Assembly (NCBI GenBank): GCA_037442565.1 | Contig: JBBIQA010000105.1 | Coordinates: 1 to 15,745, forward strand | Source of the DNA: PALSA-911 sp037442565 | Lineage (GTDB): Bacteria; Pseudomonadota; Alphaproteobacteria; Acetobacterales; Acetobacteraceae | Length of the DNA: 15,745 nucleotides | Reading direction: 5' to 3' | Shown here: one piece after another, positions 6,535 to 12,808 of the stretch | Position numbering within the stretch: position 1 is the stretch's first letter | How the letters are laid out: each line of letters begins with the position of its first letter | The notes under the pieces: generated by a model | Database searches by the model: none | The model's input: only the letters and a program-made list of their open reading frames with translations | What the model was told of the DNA's origin: nothing | Position numbers and translations under genes: made by a program

Positions 6535-7866
6535 ATGTCCCGCGCCCCAGCCGCACTTCCGGCCCTGCTCCTGCTGGCGGCCGCCAGCCCCGCGAACGCC
6601 CAACCCGCCATCGCCCAAATCAATACTGGCGATACCGCCTTCATGCTGCTGTGCACCGTGCTCGTGCTGCTGATGACCATACCGGGTCTCGCCCTGTTCT
6701 ACGGCGGCATGGTGCGCAAGAAGAACCTGCTTGCCATCATGGCGCAGTCCTTCGCCCTCTGCGCGCTGATCACCGTGGTCTGGATCGTCGCCGGCTACTC
6801 GCTCACCTTCGGCAACGGCAACGCCATCATCGGCGATTTCTCCCACCTGTTCCTCTCCGGCATGGGTTGGACCGGCCCGTTCACCCTCGGCGCGGGCACG
6901 GGCGTCGACATGCCGATGACGGTGCCCGAGCCCGTCTTCATGTTCTATCAGATGACGTTTGCCATCATCACCCCCGCGGTGGTCACCGGTGCCTTCGCGG
7001 ACCGGATGCGCTTTTCCGCCATGCTGCTGCTGATGGCGCTCTGGTCCGTCGTCGTCTATGCGCCGATCGCCCATTGGGCCTGGGCGCCGCTGGGCTGGCT
7101 GAACGCGATGGGCATGGCCGATTTCGCCGGCGGCACCGTGGTGGAGGTGAACTCCGGGGTCGCCGGCCTCGTCTGCGCACTCGTGCTCGGCCGCCGTCTT
7201 GGCTACGGCCGCGACAACATGGCGCCCTACAACCTGGCCTACGCCGTGGTCGGCGCCTCGCTGCTCTGGGTCGGCTGGCTCGGCTTCAATGCCGGCAGCG
7301 CCGGCAGCGCCGGTGGCCGTGCGGCCATGGCGATGGTCGCCACCCAGGCGGCGGCGGCAACCGCCACGCTTGCCTGGCTGGCGCTGGAATGGTGGCGCAG
7401 CGGCAAGCCGACCGTGCTCGGCGCGATCTCCGGCGCGGTCGCCGGCCTGGTCGCGATCACGCCAGCCTCCGGCTTCGTGCTGCCTGGCGCCGCGCTGCTG
7501 ATCGGCCTGATCGCCGGCGCCGCCTGCTATCTGGTTGTCACGGAGGTCAAGCCCTGGCTCGGCTACGACGACAGCCTGGACGCCTTCGGCGTGCACGGTG
7601 TCGGCGGCGCCGTCGGCATGCTGCTCACCGGCCTCCTGGCCTACGGCGCGCTGTCCGCCACAGCGGGCCAGCCACTCGGTGCGGCCATCGGCGGGCTGCA
7701 TCTGCTCGGCGTGCAGGCGCTTGGCGTGCTGGCGGCGGCGGCCTGGAGTGCTGCCGGAACCTGGGGATTGCTGAAGATCGTCGACGCCACGATCGGCCTG
7801 CGCGTCACCCAGGAGGAAGAGCGCCAGGGTCTGGACGAGGTGCTGCACGGCGAAAGCCTGGTGTGA
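6535..7866 (+). CDS. amt: Ammonium transporter Amt with Glu at the first pore-histidine site
   Basis: A 443-residue Amt/MEP/Rh channel moving ammonium across the inner membrane. A signal peptide (about residues 1-22, ending ANA) precedes the mature N-terminus with NTGDTAFMLL. Family signatures are IPGLALFYGGMVRKKN, the phenylalanine-gate segment FYQMTFAIITPA, IAHWAWAPLGW, ADFAGGTVV, GWLGFNAGSAG and DAFGVHGVGG. Of the twin pore histidines the second is present (His354) but the first is Glu204, in GGTVVEVNSG. The conserved C-terminal tail GLRVTQEEERQGLDEVLHGE, which contacts the PII protein GlnK, is intact. The ATG at 6535 gives a normal signal peptide, with AAGGAA 11 bases upstream; the frame remains open far upstream only as antisense of the thiolase operon. 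No glnK lies on either side. Confidence 0.96.
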   Translation: MSRAPAALPALLLLAAASPANAQPAIAQINTGDTAFMLLCTVLVLLMTIPGLALFYGGMVRKKNLLAIMAQSFALCALITVVWIVAGYSLTFGNGNAIIGDFSHLFLSGMGWTGPFTLGAGTGVDMPMTVPEPVFMFYQMTFAIITPAVVTGAFADRMRFSAMLLLMALWSVVVYAPIAHWAWAPLGWLNAMGMADFAGGTVVEVNSGVAGLVCALVLGRRLGYGRDNMAPYNLAYAVVGASLLWVGWLGFNAGSAGSAGGRAAMAMVATQAAAATATLAWLALEWWRSGKPTVLGAISGAVAGLVAITPASGFVLPGAALLIGLIAGAACYLVVTEVKPWLGYDDSLDAFGVHGVGGAVGMLLTGLLAYGALSATAGQPLGAAIGGLHLLGVQALGVLAAAAWSAAGTWGLLKIVDATIGLRVTQEEERQGLDEVLHGESLV

Positions 7867-7879
7867 AAAATCCCCCGCG

Positions 7880-7895
7880 GGCGGCGGACGCCGCC
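7880..7895. terminator. Hairpin between amt and DUF1622 genes
   Basis: GGCGGC (7880-7885) pairs with GCCGCC (7890-7895) around a GGAC loop in the 29-base gap between the two converging stop codons. On the minus strand five T residues (7870-7866) follow after a nine-base G-rich stretch, so it best suits termination of the DUF1622 transcript, though the T-run is farther away than in a classic terminator. Confidence 0.4.
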
Positions 7896-8288
7896 TCAGC
7901 GCCGGCTGACCGCTGCCGACGCCCCGTCGGCCACCCGCGCCATCTTTCCTTCAGCCTGCTCGATTTCCCGGTCGAGGAAGAAGTTCAGCGCAGTCCGCAG
8001 CACGATGATCGCCGCGACCTTGCCGATATCGTCCCAGGACGGGCTGACCGCGGTTTTCAGGATGTCGGCCGCGAGCTGAAACTCCAGCGCCAGCGCCAGC
8101 CATCTCCCGAGACGCAGCCGGATGCCGACCCGCGCATCCACCCCGCCGCTCGCCGGTTGAAATCCGCCGAACGGCAGCGCTACCGTCAACGCCGCCGCAT
8201 ACAGCACGCCGACGCCGATGATGATGGTGGAAATACCTTCGGTCGCGATGGAGAGCCATCCCGTGGCCAGCTTCAGCAGCTCTTCCAT
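7896..8288 (-). CDS. DUF1622 family small membrane protein
   Basis: A 130-residue inner-membrane protein of the DUF1622 family, whose function is unknown. A first hydrophobic helix lies at about residues 16-40 (ISTIIIGVGVLYAAALTVAL), a second at about 64-82, and a third at about 90-108. The most typical part is LALALEFQLAADILKTAV followed by WDDIGKVAAIIVLRTALNFFLDREIE, after which comes a charged cytoplasmic-looking tail. The ATG at 8288 is chosen because GGGGGA lies six bases upstream; the longer reading of nine more residues has no such site. The gene stands alone, convergent with amt and divergent from pgsA, with its own candidate promoter. Confidence 0.85.
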   Translation of the reverse strand: MEELLKLATGWLSIATEGISTIIIGVGVLYAAALTVALPFGGFQPASGGVDARVGIRLRLGRWLALALEFQLAADILKTAVSPSWDDIGKVAAIIVLRTALNFFLDREIEQAEGKMARVADGASAAVSRR

Positions 8289-8294
8289 CCAACA

Positions 8295-8300
8295 TCCCCC
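8295..8300 (-). promoter_or_regulatory. Shine-Dalgarno of the DUF1622 gene
   Basis: GGGGGA on the minus strand, six bases before the ATG at 8288. It supports that start over the longer in-frame one at 8315. Confidence 0.55.
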
Positions 8301-8313
8301 GAATTCGGTCAGC

Positions 8314-8341
8314 AAAATACACGAACAGTGCCTCCTGTCCG
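8314..8341 (-). promoter_or_regulatory. Candidate sigma-70 promoter for the DUF1622 gene
   Basis: On the minus strand CGGACA (8341-8336) and TATTTT (8319-8314) are 16 bases apart, each matching four of six consensus positions. The -10 ends 25 bases before the ATG, leaving a short leader with the Shine-Dalgarno. A guess from motif and position only. Confidence 0.3.
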
Positions 8342-8626
8342 GAGACTGGAAGGCTGCATCGTTCTAACCTTCGTGGTGTCCGGGGCAAAATTGCAGGCAA
8401 TGCTCGCCGCTTTCCCACCGCGATACCGCCCGGCGGCATCGCACCAAGGTTCGAACGCCTCTCCCAACCGCCACCGACGCGATCCGGTGGGCGGCAGGCG
8501 CCACCTTCACGCTGCATCTGTTCCACTTGCTAATTCTGCTGTTCGTTGCCGCCTCGCTGCTTCCGCCGACCTCACGCTGCCCCCCCGATAGCCCCCGGCC
8601 GGCCGCGCTGCTATGAGTGTCCGGGC

Positions 8627-9223
8627 ATGCTGACCGACCTGCCCAATCTCCTGACCGTCTCGCGCATCGCGGCCATACCGCTGCTGATGCTGTTCATGGC
8701 TATGCATAGCCCGGCCGGCGACCTGGCCGCCTGCGCCGTGTTCGCGATCGCCGCGATCACCGACTATTTCGACGGCATGCTGGCCCGGGTGCGCCGGCAG
8801 ATCTCCGATTTCGGCCGCATGCTGGACCCGATCGCCGACAAGCTGCTGGTCGGCGCCACCCTGATGCTGCTGGTCGGCCACGGCCGACTGTCGGCCGCCG
8901 GCCTCTATCCCGCCGTGGTCATCATGCTGCGGGAGATCCTGGTCAGTGGCCTGCGCGAATACCTCGCCGGCGTCCGCATCGGCCTGCCGGTTACCCGGCT
9001 TGCCAAATGGAAGACCGGTATCCAGATGGGCGCGCTCGGCACCCTGATCGCCGGCGACAACGGCGCGCGGCTGCTCGGCATCGGCTTCCTGCCGATCGGA
9101 CTGCTCGGCGAGACCATGCTCTGGATTGCCGCCGCGCTGACGCTGATCACCGGCTGGGACTACCTCACCGCGGGCCTGCGCCACGCCGCCGCCCCGCCGC
9201 CCCGGCAAACCCCCAACCCGTGA
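8627..9223 (+). CDS. pgsA: CDP-diacylglycerol-glycerol-3-phosphate 3-phosphatidyltransferase
   Basis: A 198-residue inner-membrane enzyme that joins CDP-diacylglycerol and glycerol-3-phosphate to give phosphatidylglycerol phosphate, the committed step to phosphatidylglycerol and cardiolipin. The CDP-alcohol phosphatidyltransferase signature is complete: Asp46, Asp49, Gly50, Ala53, Arg54, Gly63, Asp67 and Asp71 with the exact D-x2-D-G-x2-A-R-x8-G-x3-D-x3-D spacing. The opening LPNLLTVSRIAAIPLL is typical of PgsA, and several hydrophobic helices follow. The ATG at 8627 fits the family's start; the frame is open further upstream without a plausible start. It begins a plus-strand cluster with mobB, a lipoprotein gene, moaD and moaE. 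Confidence 0.95.
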   Translation: MLTDLPNLLTVSRIAAIPLLMLFMAMHSPAGDLAACAVFAIAAITDYFDGMLARVRRQISDFGRMLDPIADKLLVGATLMLLVGHGRLSAAGLYPAVVIMLREILVSGLREYLAGVRIGLPVTRLAKWKTGIQMGALGTLIAGDNGARLLGIGFLPIGLLGETMLWIAAALTLITGWDYLTAGLRHAAAPPPRQTPNP

Positions 9224-9236
9224 AGGCGGCAGCGGC

Positions 9237-9779
9237 TTGAAAGTCCTCGGCATCGTCGGCTGGTCCGGCAGCGGCAAGACCACGCTCATCACCGCCCTGC
9301 TGCCATTGCTGCGCGCCCGCGGCCTGTCGGTTTCAACCGTCAAGCACGCCCATCACGGCTTCGACATGGACCGTCCCGGCAAGGACACCTACCGCCACCG
9401 CGAGGCCGGCGCGCACGAGGTGCTGGTGGCTACCGGCAAGCGCTGGGCGCTGCTGCACGAGGTGGAGGGGGACGAACCGCCGCTGCCGGAGCTGCTCACC
9501 CGCCTCAGCCCGGTCGACCTGGTTCTGGTCGAGGGCTTCAAGACCCACCCATTCGCCAAGCTGGAAGTGCACCGCCCCGCCCTCGGCAAACCGCCAATCT
9601 GGCCGGAACACCCGCGGGAACCAGACCCGGCGGGCACCGCCGGCGTGGTGGCCGTGGCCACCGACGCCGGATTGCACGGCTGCGACCGGCCGGTGCTGCC
9701 GTTGAACGACGCCGCCGCCGTGGCCGACTGGATGCTGGCTTTCCTCGGCCTCCCCGCCGTGCCATCCGCCGGCCGATGA
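9237..9779 (+). CDS. mobB: Molybdopterin-guanine dinucleotide biosynthesis protein MobB
   Basis: A 180-residue P-loop GTPase adaptor that assists MobA in attaching GMP to molybdopterin to form the bis-MGD cofactor. The Walker A motif GWSGSGKTT is at residues 8-16, followed by the MobB hallmark KHAHHGFDMDRPGKDTYRH (about 36-54) and LVLVEGFK (about 96-103). It starts with TTG at 9237, only 13 bases after the pgsA stop, with AAGGCGG upstream; no ATG or GTG in frame gives the complete P-loop. The length is normal. No mobA is visible in the window. The stop overlaps an ATG (ATGA at 9776) that opens the next frame, but the next gene probably begins later. Confidence 0.93.
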   Translation: MKVLGIVGWSGSGKTTLITALLPLLRARGLSVSTVKHAHHGFDMDRPGKDTYRHREAGAHEVLVATGKRWALLHEVEGDEPPLPELLTRLSPVDLVLVEGFKTHPFAKLEVHRPALGKPPIWPEHPREPDPAGTAGVVAVATDAGLHGCDRPVLPLNDAAAVADWMLAFLGLPAVPSAGR

Positions 9780-9804
9780 AGGCGGTGCCCAATTCCCACT
9801 TCCA

Positions 9805-9813
9805 TGCTATACG
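9805..9813 (+). promoter_or_regulatory. Candidate extended -10 before the lipoprotein gene
   Basis: TGCTATACG has the extended -10 layout (TG, one base, then TATACG) in the short gap after mobB, 34 bases before the lipoprotein ATG. There is no convincing -35. It may give the lipoprotein-moaD-moaE part its own start within the operon. Confidence 0.25.
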
Positions 9814-9833
9814 AAAAAGCTCCGTTTCCCGCC

Positions 9834-9838
9834 GGGAG
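9834..9838 (+). promoter_or_regulatory. Shine-Dalgarno of the lipoprotein gene
   Basis: GGGAG lies nine bases before the ATG at 9848. It favours that start, which places the signal peptide at the N-terminus, over the ATG at 9776 that overlaps the mobB stop. Confidence 0.5.
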
Positions 9839-9847
9839 TTCCGCTTG

Positions 9848-10339
9848 ATGCACCGCGCCGTCCTGCTAGGCCTGTTACTGACCGCCACCGCATGTGCGTC
9901 GCAGGATATTTCCGAGCACAGCCCGACCACGATGCCGGAATTCACGGGAACCGGCTTCCCGAAATTCATCAGCGACACCCACACCTTCTCCGCCAATCCC
10001 AATCTTCCGGAAAGCGGTGCGCTGAACGTGCTGCGGGTGGAGGCGCTGGCAGCCCCGATGGAGCCGCTATCCGCCGAAACCGGCACGATCTGGCCCGGCC
10101 CGCCGGAGCCGATCAAGTCACTGCGCGACCTGCAACTGGAGTCCGGCGGAGGCCTGCCGCCCGAGCCGCACATGCCGACGGCCAAACAACTCGGCGAGCC
10201 CGGCGCGGCCTATGTGCCGGCGCCGAAGGCGGCTCCCTCCTCCGCCCCCGGCGGCGTCACGGTACTGACCAACGCCGATGGCAGCCAGACCATCATCCAT
10301 CCGGACGGACGGGTGGAGTTCAAGCCTGCACCGAAATGA
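9848..10339 (+). CDS. Unrecognised proline-rich lipoprotein
   Basis: A 163-residue protein that I cannot assign to a family. It begins with a signal peptide (MHRAVLLGLLLTATACAS) whose Cys16 follows a hydrophobic core and small residues, a plausible though imperfect lipobox, so a lipid-anchored periplasmic or outer-membrane-inner-face protein is likely. The mature part has no hydrophobic helix, is rich in proline, glycine and alanine, and looks largely unstructured. It ends in a compact module, VTVLTNADGSQTIIHPDGRV (about 137-156). A longer reading from 9776 would put 24 charged residues before the signal peptide and is less likely. It is inserted between mobB and moaD and its stop overlaps the moaD start as ATGA, so it is translated within the cofactor operon. 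Confidence 0.75.
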   Translation: MHRAVLLGLLLTATACASQDISEHSPTTMPEFTGTGFPKFISDTHTFSANPNLPESGALNVLRVEALAAPMEPLSAETGTIWPGPPEPIKSLRDLQLESGGGLPPEPHMPTAKQLGEPGAAYVPAPKAAPSSAPGGVTVLTNADGSQTIIHPDGRVEFKPAPK

Positions 10340-10644
10340 ATAATCCATCCCTGTCGCACCCCGCAGATCCGTCCAGCGCCAACACCGGCAGCATCACCGT
10401 GCTGTATTTCGCCTGGTTGCGCGAACGCACCGGCACGGGAGAGGAAATCCTGCCGCTGCCCACCTCCGTGCGCAGCGTCGCCGCGCTGATCGACTGGCTG
10501 ATCGCTCGCAGCCCCGGCCACGCAGCCGCGTTTGCCAGCCGCCGGACTGTGCGCTGCGCCGTCAATCAGGATTTCGCCGGCCCAGACGCCCCGGTCGGGC
10601 CGGGCGACGAAGTCGCCTTCTTTCCCCCCGTCACCGGCGGCTGA
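10336..10644 (+). CDS. moaD: Molybdopterin synthase small (sulfur-carrier) subunit MoaD
   Basis: A 102-residue ubiquitin-like sulfur carrier. Its C-terminal Gly-Gly (FFPPVTGG) is adenylated and thiocarboxylated, then supplies sulfur to precursor Z inside the MoaE complex to form molybdopterin. The core begins at ITVLYFAWLRERTG (about 19) and ends with the typical PGDEVAFFPPVTGG. The first 18 residues are an extra, low-complexity N-terminal tail compared with the usual 80-85-residue MoaD. The ATG start is supported by the ATGA overlap with the lipoprotein stop. It is followed 13 bases later by moaE, its partner subunit. Confidence 0.95.
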   Translation: MNNPSLSHPADPSSANTGSITVLYFAWLRERTGTGEEILPLPTSVRSVAALIDWLIARSPGHAAAFASRRTVRCAVNQDFAGPDAPVGPGDEVAFFPPVTGG

Positions 10645-10657
10645 GCCAGCGGCCACC

Positions 10658-11134
10658 ATGTCCAGCCAGCTCTCCACCATCCGTGTCCAGCAGGCCGATT
10701 TCGACATCGGCGCCGAGTTCGCCGCCCTCGGCCGGGGCCGCGCGGACATCGGCGGACTCGGCTGCTTCGTCGGCACCGTCCGCGACACCGCCAAGGGCCG
10801 CAAGATCGTCTCGATGACGCTGGAGCACTACCCGGCCATGACCGAAACGGCGATGGCCCGCATAGCCGCCGAGGCCGCCCAGCGCTGGCCGCTGCTCGGC
10901 ATCACCCTGATACACCGAGTCGGCACCCTGCTGCCCGGCGAGAACATCGTCCTGGTTCTCACCGCCTCCGCCCACCGCCACGCCGCCCTGGACGCCACCG
11001 GCTTCCTGATCGACTGGCTAAAGACCCGTGCGCCGTTCTGGAAGAAGGAACGCTTCGCGGAAGGCGACGAGACGTGGGTCGAGGCCAACGCCGCGGACGA
11101 CGAGGCCGCCGCCAAATGGTCTGCCGCTGGATAG
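10658..11134 (+). CDS. moaE: Molybdopterin synthase catalytic subunit MoaE
   Basis: A 158-residue large subunit of molybdopterin synthase, which transfers sulfur from the MoaD thiocarboxylate to precursor Z. Signatures in order: LGCFVGTVRD (about 33-42), MTLEHYPAMTE (about 53-63), HRVGTLLPGENIVLVLTASAHR (about 87-108) and the active-site lysine region LKTRAPFWKKERF (about 121-133). The length matches the usual 145-160. The ATG at 10658 is chosen because homologous sequence starts soon after it; the frame is open upstream only as a shadow of moaD. Its TAG stop is one arm of a small hairpin shared with the convergent cfa-type gene. Confidence 0.95.
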   Translation: MSSQLSTIRVQQADFDIGAEFAALGRGRADIGGLGCFVGTVRDTAKGRKIVSMTLEHYPAMTETAMARIAAEAAQRWPLLGITLIHRVGTLLPGENIVLVLTASAHRHAALDATGFLIDWLKTRAPFWKKERFAEGDETWVEANAADDEAAAKWSAAG

Positions 11135-11147
11135 GCAGGTTTGCCTA
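11132..11147. terminator. Hairpin made from the two convergent stop codons
   Basis: TAGGCA (11132-11137) pairs with TGCCTA (11142-11147) around GGTT. The first three bases are the moaE stop and the last three are the complement of the cfa-type stop, so each gene's TAG forms one end of the stem. Only ten bases separate the genes. No T-run is present, so termination strength is uncertain. Confidence 0.4.
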
Positions 11148-12566
11148 AATCGGCGCCTGATAAGCCGTTCGCGTGGCCATCTCCCGCGCGCCCTTCTCCC
11201 GCAGCCCCGGCATCGGCATCGGCATCGGCATCGGCAGGGTTCGGCCGATTTCATGGGTGCGCTCCCAGGCGCCAATGTAATCGCGGGTCAGCGGCACCAC
11301 ATCCACCCGCTTGCTGAGCTGGATCTGGAAATTGATGTGCCCGCTATACCGGAACGTCGCCTCGCAGCCGGCCAGGTAGAATTCCCACATCCGGCAGAAC
11401 CGCTCGTCATACAGCTTCGCCACCGCGTCGCGCCGCGCCTGGAAGCGTTCCCGCCATGCCTTCAGCGTCTCAGCATAATGCAGCCGCAGCACCTCGATGT
11501 CCGTCACATATAGCTCCGCCCGCTCGATCGCCGGCAAGAGCTCGGACATCGCTGGGGAATAGCCGCCGGGGAAGATGTACTTGCGGATCCATTCGTTGGT
11601 TGCACCCGGCCCCTCCGCCCGCCCGATCGTATGCACCAGCGCGACACCGTCGTCGGCCAGCAGGTCGGCGATCTTACGGAAATACTCCCGATAATGATTG
11701 ACACCGACATGCTCCAGCATGCCAACCGACACGATCCGATCGTAGGTCCCGCTCTCCTCGCGGTAATCCCGCAGCCGAAACCGCACGCCCCGCGCTCCGG
11801 CGTCCGCCGCCCGGCGCTCGGAAACCGCATGCTGCTGCTCGGACAGCGTCACGCCGGTGACATCCGCGCCGCATTCCCGCGCCAGGTACAGGGCCATGCC
11901 GCCCCAGCCCGAGCCGATGTCCAGCACCCGGTCGCCAGGCCGCACCAGCAGCTTCGCCGCTATATGCCGCTTCTTCTGCTCCTGGGCCTGTTCCAGCGTA
12001 TCGTCCGGCGACTGGTAGTAGGCGCAGGAATATTGCCGGTCGCTGTCCAGGAACAGCTCATACAGTTCGCCGGACAAATCATAGTGATGGGCCACGTTCC
12101 GCCGCGCGATCCCCAGCGGATTATGCTGGCGGAACCGCCGGGCCAGCGTGGCGAACCGGTATTGCAGCCGCGCGAAGGGCCCCGCGTTCTGCCAGCCGAG
12201 ATTGCTCAGCCCGAGGTCCAGGAAATCGTAGATATCGCCGCTCTCGAGTTTGAGCCGGCCATCCATATAGGCCTCGCCGATCTCCAGTCCCGGGTTCAGC
12301 AGCATCCGCCTGGCGGTCCCGCTGCCGCCGATCCGCACCGTCACCGCCGGCCCTTGCCCGTCGCCGAATTCCTGGGCCGTCCCATCGGACCCGATCACGA
12401 TCAGCTTGCCGCGCCGGATCAGGCTCGAGAACATGTACCGAAGAATGATCCGTTCCCCGGCCAGGCTCCATCGACCCACTTGTCTGATTTGGGAACTGGA
12501 CACCAGATAGCCCGAATCGGGCTGTTCCGAAGTAGGCGTCAGATAATCTGAGAGTTTTGCTGACAT
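11145..12566 (-). CDS. cfa: Cyclopropane-fatty-acyl-phospholipid synthase family methyltransferase
   Basis: A 473-residue SAM-dependent enzyme of the CFA synthase family, which adds a methylene bridge across double bonds of unsaturated phospholipid acyl chains, a membrane-hardening step. An N-terminal domain (about 45-125) with GEAYMDGRLKLESGD precedes the methyltransferase domain. The SAM motif VLDIGSGWGG is at 214-223, YSCAYYQ gives Cys181, LEHVG gives Glu285, VHTIG gives His312 and LHYAETL gives Tyr364; together these match the bicarbonate/active-site set of E. coli Cfa. Starts are possible at 12680, 12566 and 12434; 12566 is chosen as a compromise, without a clear Shine-Dalgarno. The C-terminus has a Met-Pro repeat. 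Other family products (methylated or mycolate-type acyl chains) are possible. Confidence 0.9.
   Translation of the reverse strand: MSAKLSDYLTPTSEQPDSGYLVSSSQIRQVGRWSLAGERIILRYMFSSLIRRGKLIVIGSDGTAQEFGDGQGPAVTVRIGGSGTARRMLLNPGLEIGEAYMDGRLKLESGDIYDFLDLGLSNLGWQNAGPFARLQYRFATLARRFRQHNPLGIARRNVAHHYDLSGELYELFLDSDRQYSCAYYQSPDDTLEQAQEQKKRHIAAKLLVRPGDRVLDIGSGWGGMALYLARECGADVTGVTLSEQQHAVSERRAADAGARGVRFRLRDYREESGTYDRIVSVGMLEHVGVNHYREYFRKIADLLADDGVALVHTIGRAEGPGATNEWIRKYIFPGGYSPAMSELLPAIERAELYVTDIEVLRLHYAETLKAWRERFQARRDAVAKLYDERFCRMWEFYLAGCEATFRYSGHINFQIQLSKRVDVVPLTRDYIGAWERTHEIGRTLPMPMPMPMPGLREKGAREMATRTAYQAPI
11209..11236 (-). repeat. Hexanucleotide tandem repeat coding for Met-Pro
   Basis: GGCATC is repeated four times exactly (11209-11232) plus GGCA. 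Read on the minus strand it codes for alternating Pro and Met, about residues 445-453 of the cfa-type protein. The unit is six bases, so gain or loss of copies keeps the frame and only changes tail length. Confidence 0.85.
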
Positions 12567-12663
12567 AGGACCACGCTTCGCCCCGTCTTTTGTGCCTGTC
12601 TTGCTCTTTGCCCCGTCGTCAACCTGCCCGCCCAGACCTGACCAGATCGGCGAAGGCCAAAAA

Positions 12664-12692
12664 AGCCTATGCGGATTCATTTCAGGTCACAA
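12664..12692 (-). promoter_or_regulatory. Weak candidate promoter for the cfa-type gene
   Basis: On the minus strand TTGTGA (12692-12687) and TAGGCT (12669-12664) are exactly 17 bases apart, matching four and three consensus positions. A T6 run follows. If real, it would exclude the longest start at 12680. Low confidence. Confidence 0.2.
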
Positions 12693-12715
12693 GACAATCA
12701 TTCTGCTCCGCGATG

Positions 12716-12751
12716 TCACCACATGGTGAGCCGCCGCGAAGACGGCATAAT
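12716..12751 (+). promoter_or_regulatory. Candidate glsA promoter with overlapping dyad
   Basis: CATAAT at 12746-12751 matches five of six -10 positions, 57 bases before the glsA ATG. At about the -35 position lies a dyad, TCACCA (12716-12721) and TGGTGA (12724-12729) around CA, which could be an operator. The -35 match itself is poor, which would suit an activated or repressed promoter. Confidence 0.3.
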
Positions 12752-12808
12752 CCTTGCATCGCCAGAACACCCACCGCAACGCGCGAGAACACGGCGATCG
12801 AAACAGAC

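Larger units (their letters stand above)
8289..8626. other. Intergenic region before pgsA, no gene seen
   Basis: These 338 bases lie between the divergent DUF1622 and pgsA genes. They hold the DUF1622 promoter candidate and a stable hairpin at 8420-8442: GCGAT and CCG arms pair with CGG and ATCGC with one A-C mismatch around a five-base loop. Local base composition is less GC-rich than the genes. A GTTCGAAC at 8449-8456 resembles a tRNA T-loop, but no cloverleaf can be built on either strand. Confidence 0.45.

Noticed and set aside
6388..7848. A 486-codon minus-strand open frame opposite amt
   Set aside because: It is antisense to a clear ammonium transporter and made mainly of Gly, His, Arg, Asp and Gln without any domain.
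8449..8456. GTTCGAAC resembling a tRNA T-loop
   Set aside because: No pairing T-stem, anticodon arm or acceptor stem can be built around it on either strand.
8509..8560. A hydrophobic stretch (HLFHLLILLFVAASLLP) in one plus frame before pgsA
   Set aside because: It has no start codon or Shine-Dalgarno in frame, is not in the pgsA frame, and ends soon after; it may be chance or a decayed remnant but cannot be supported as a gene.
12651..12672. AGGC/GCCT hairpin with an A6/T6 loop upstream of the cfa-type gene as a terminator
   Set aside because: The run of A or T lies in the loop rather than after the stem, and no gene ends there.
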